Shown here one piece after another: positions 6,537 to 6,614 of a DNA stretch of 6,614 nt (positions are counted from its first letter, which is position 1; each line of letters begins with the position of its first letter). The notes under the pieces were generated by a model that ran no database searches, was not told the origin of the DNA, and was given only the letters and a program-made list of their open reading frames with translations. Origin of the DNA: Deltaproteobacteria bacterium. GTDB taxonomy: Bacteria > Desulfobacterota > Desulfobulbia > Desulfobulbales > VMSU01. Where the stretch lies: contig JAJYJA010000136.1 in assembly GCA_021789795.1 (NCBI GenBank), positions 1 through 6,614 of the forward strand. Reading direction: 5' to 3'. The position numbers were made by a program, and so were the translations under genes.

Positions 6537-6545
6537 GCATTTAAC

Positions 6546-6574
6546 AATATGCTTATTTTCTGAACGGCTGTCAA
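6546..6574 (-). promoter_or_regulatory. Sigma-70-like promoter of the cytochrome gene
   Basis: Read on the minus strand: a perfect -35 box TTGACA (6569-6574), a 17-nt spacer, then CATATT (6546-6551, 4 of 6 to TATAAT). The surrounding DNA is distinctly AT-richer than the rest of the window. Transcription would start near 6540, giving a leader of about 75 nt that contains the inverted repeats and the Shine-Dalgarno. It is the best-looking promoter in the window. Confidence 0.6.
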
Positions 6575-6614
6575 GCGAATTTGCGGGCCGGACCTTGACT
6601 CGCTATTTCCCCCG

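Noticed and set aside
6464..6614. Near-repeat CGCTATCTCCTCCG (6464-6477) and CGCTATTTCCCCCG (6601-6614)
   Set aside because: 12 of 14 bases match, but the first copy is mainly the Shine-Dalgarno region and the second is cut by the window edge; chance similarity is likely.

Overview
The window is GC-rich, gene-dense bacterial chromosome. The PepN-type M1 aminopeptidase, the MltD-like transglycosylase and the two c-di-GMP-type proteins suggest a gammaproteobacterium. A Chromatiales-like sulfur or phototrophic lineage is my guess, from overall flavour only and not from any marker gene. I see no mobile element, tRNA, rRNA, CRISPR array or phage gene.

Layout. A small plus-strand PilZ-domain gene (46-423) converges on a three-gene minus-strand operon that runs from about 5287 down to 471. 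The operon order is: a response regulator with a degenerate GGDEF domain; an exported MltD-like lytic transglycosylase with a weak LysM-like tail; and pepN. The first two genes overlap by 8 nt and the last two by 35 nt, so they are very likely co-transcribed and translationally coupled. Divergent from the operon is a plus-strand Nudix hydrolase of the 8-oxo-dGTPase type (5480-5968). It converges on a minus-strand gene for a small exported mono-heme c-type cytochrome (6068-6463), and the two are separated by a strong bidirectional terminator. The last 150 bases hold the cytochrome gene's Shine-Dalgarno, a good sigma-70-like promoter and two adjoining inverted repeats.

How the genes may work together. 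The most notable point is the response regulator. Its REC domain is intact, but the GGDEF active-site motif reads SDSQF and other catalytic positions are substituted. The RxxD inhibitory (I-site) motif is retained at the correct spacing. It therefore looks like a phosphorylation-linked c-di-GMP receptor rather than a cyclase. It is coupled to a peptidoglycan-cleaving enzyme, and a PilZ c-di-GMP receptor lies at the far end of the operon. A c-di-GMP-linked control of cell-wall remodelling is a reasonable hypothesis but is inference. PepN (peptide turnover), the Nudix enzyme (nucleotide-pool cleaning) and the cytochrome look like ordinary neighbours. The cytochrome is odd in its cysteine content and in lacking a Met where the distal haem ligand is usually found.
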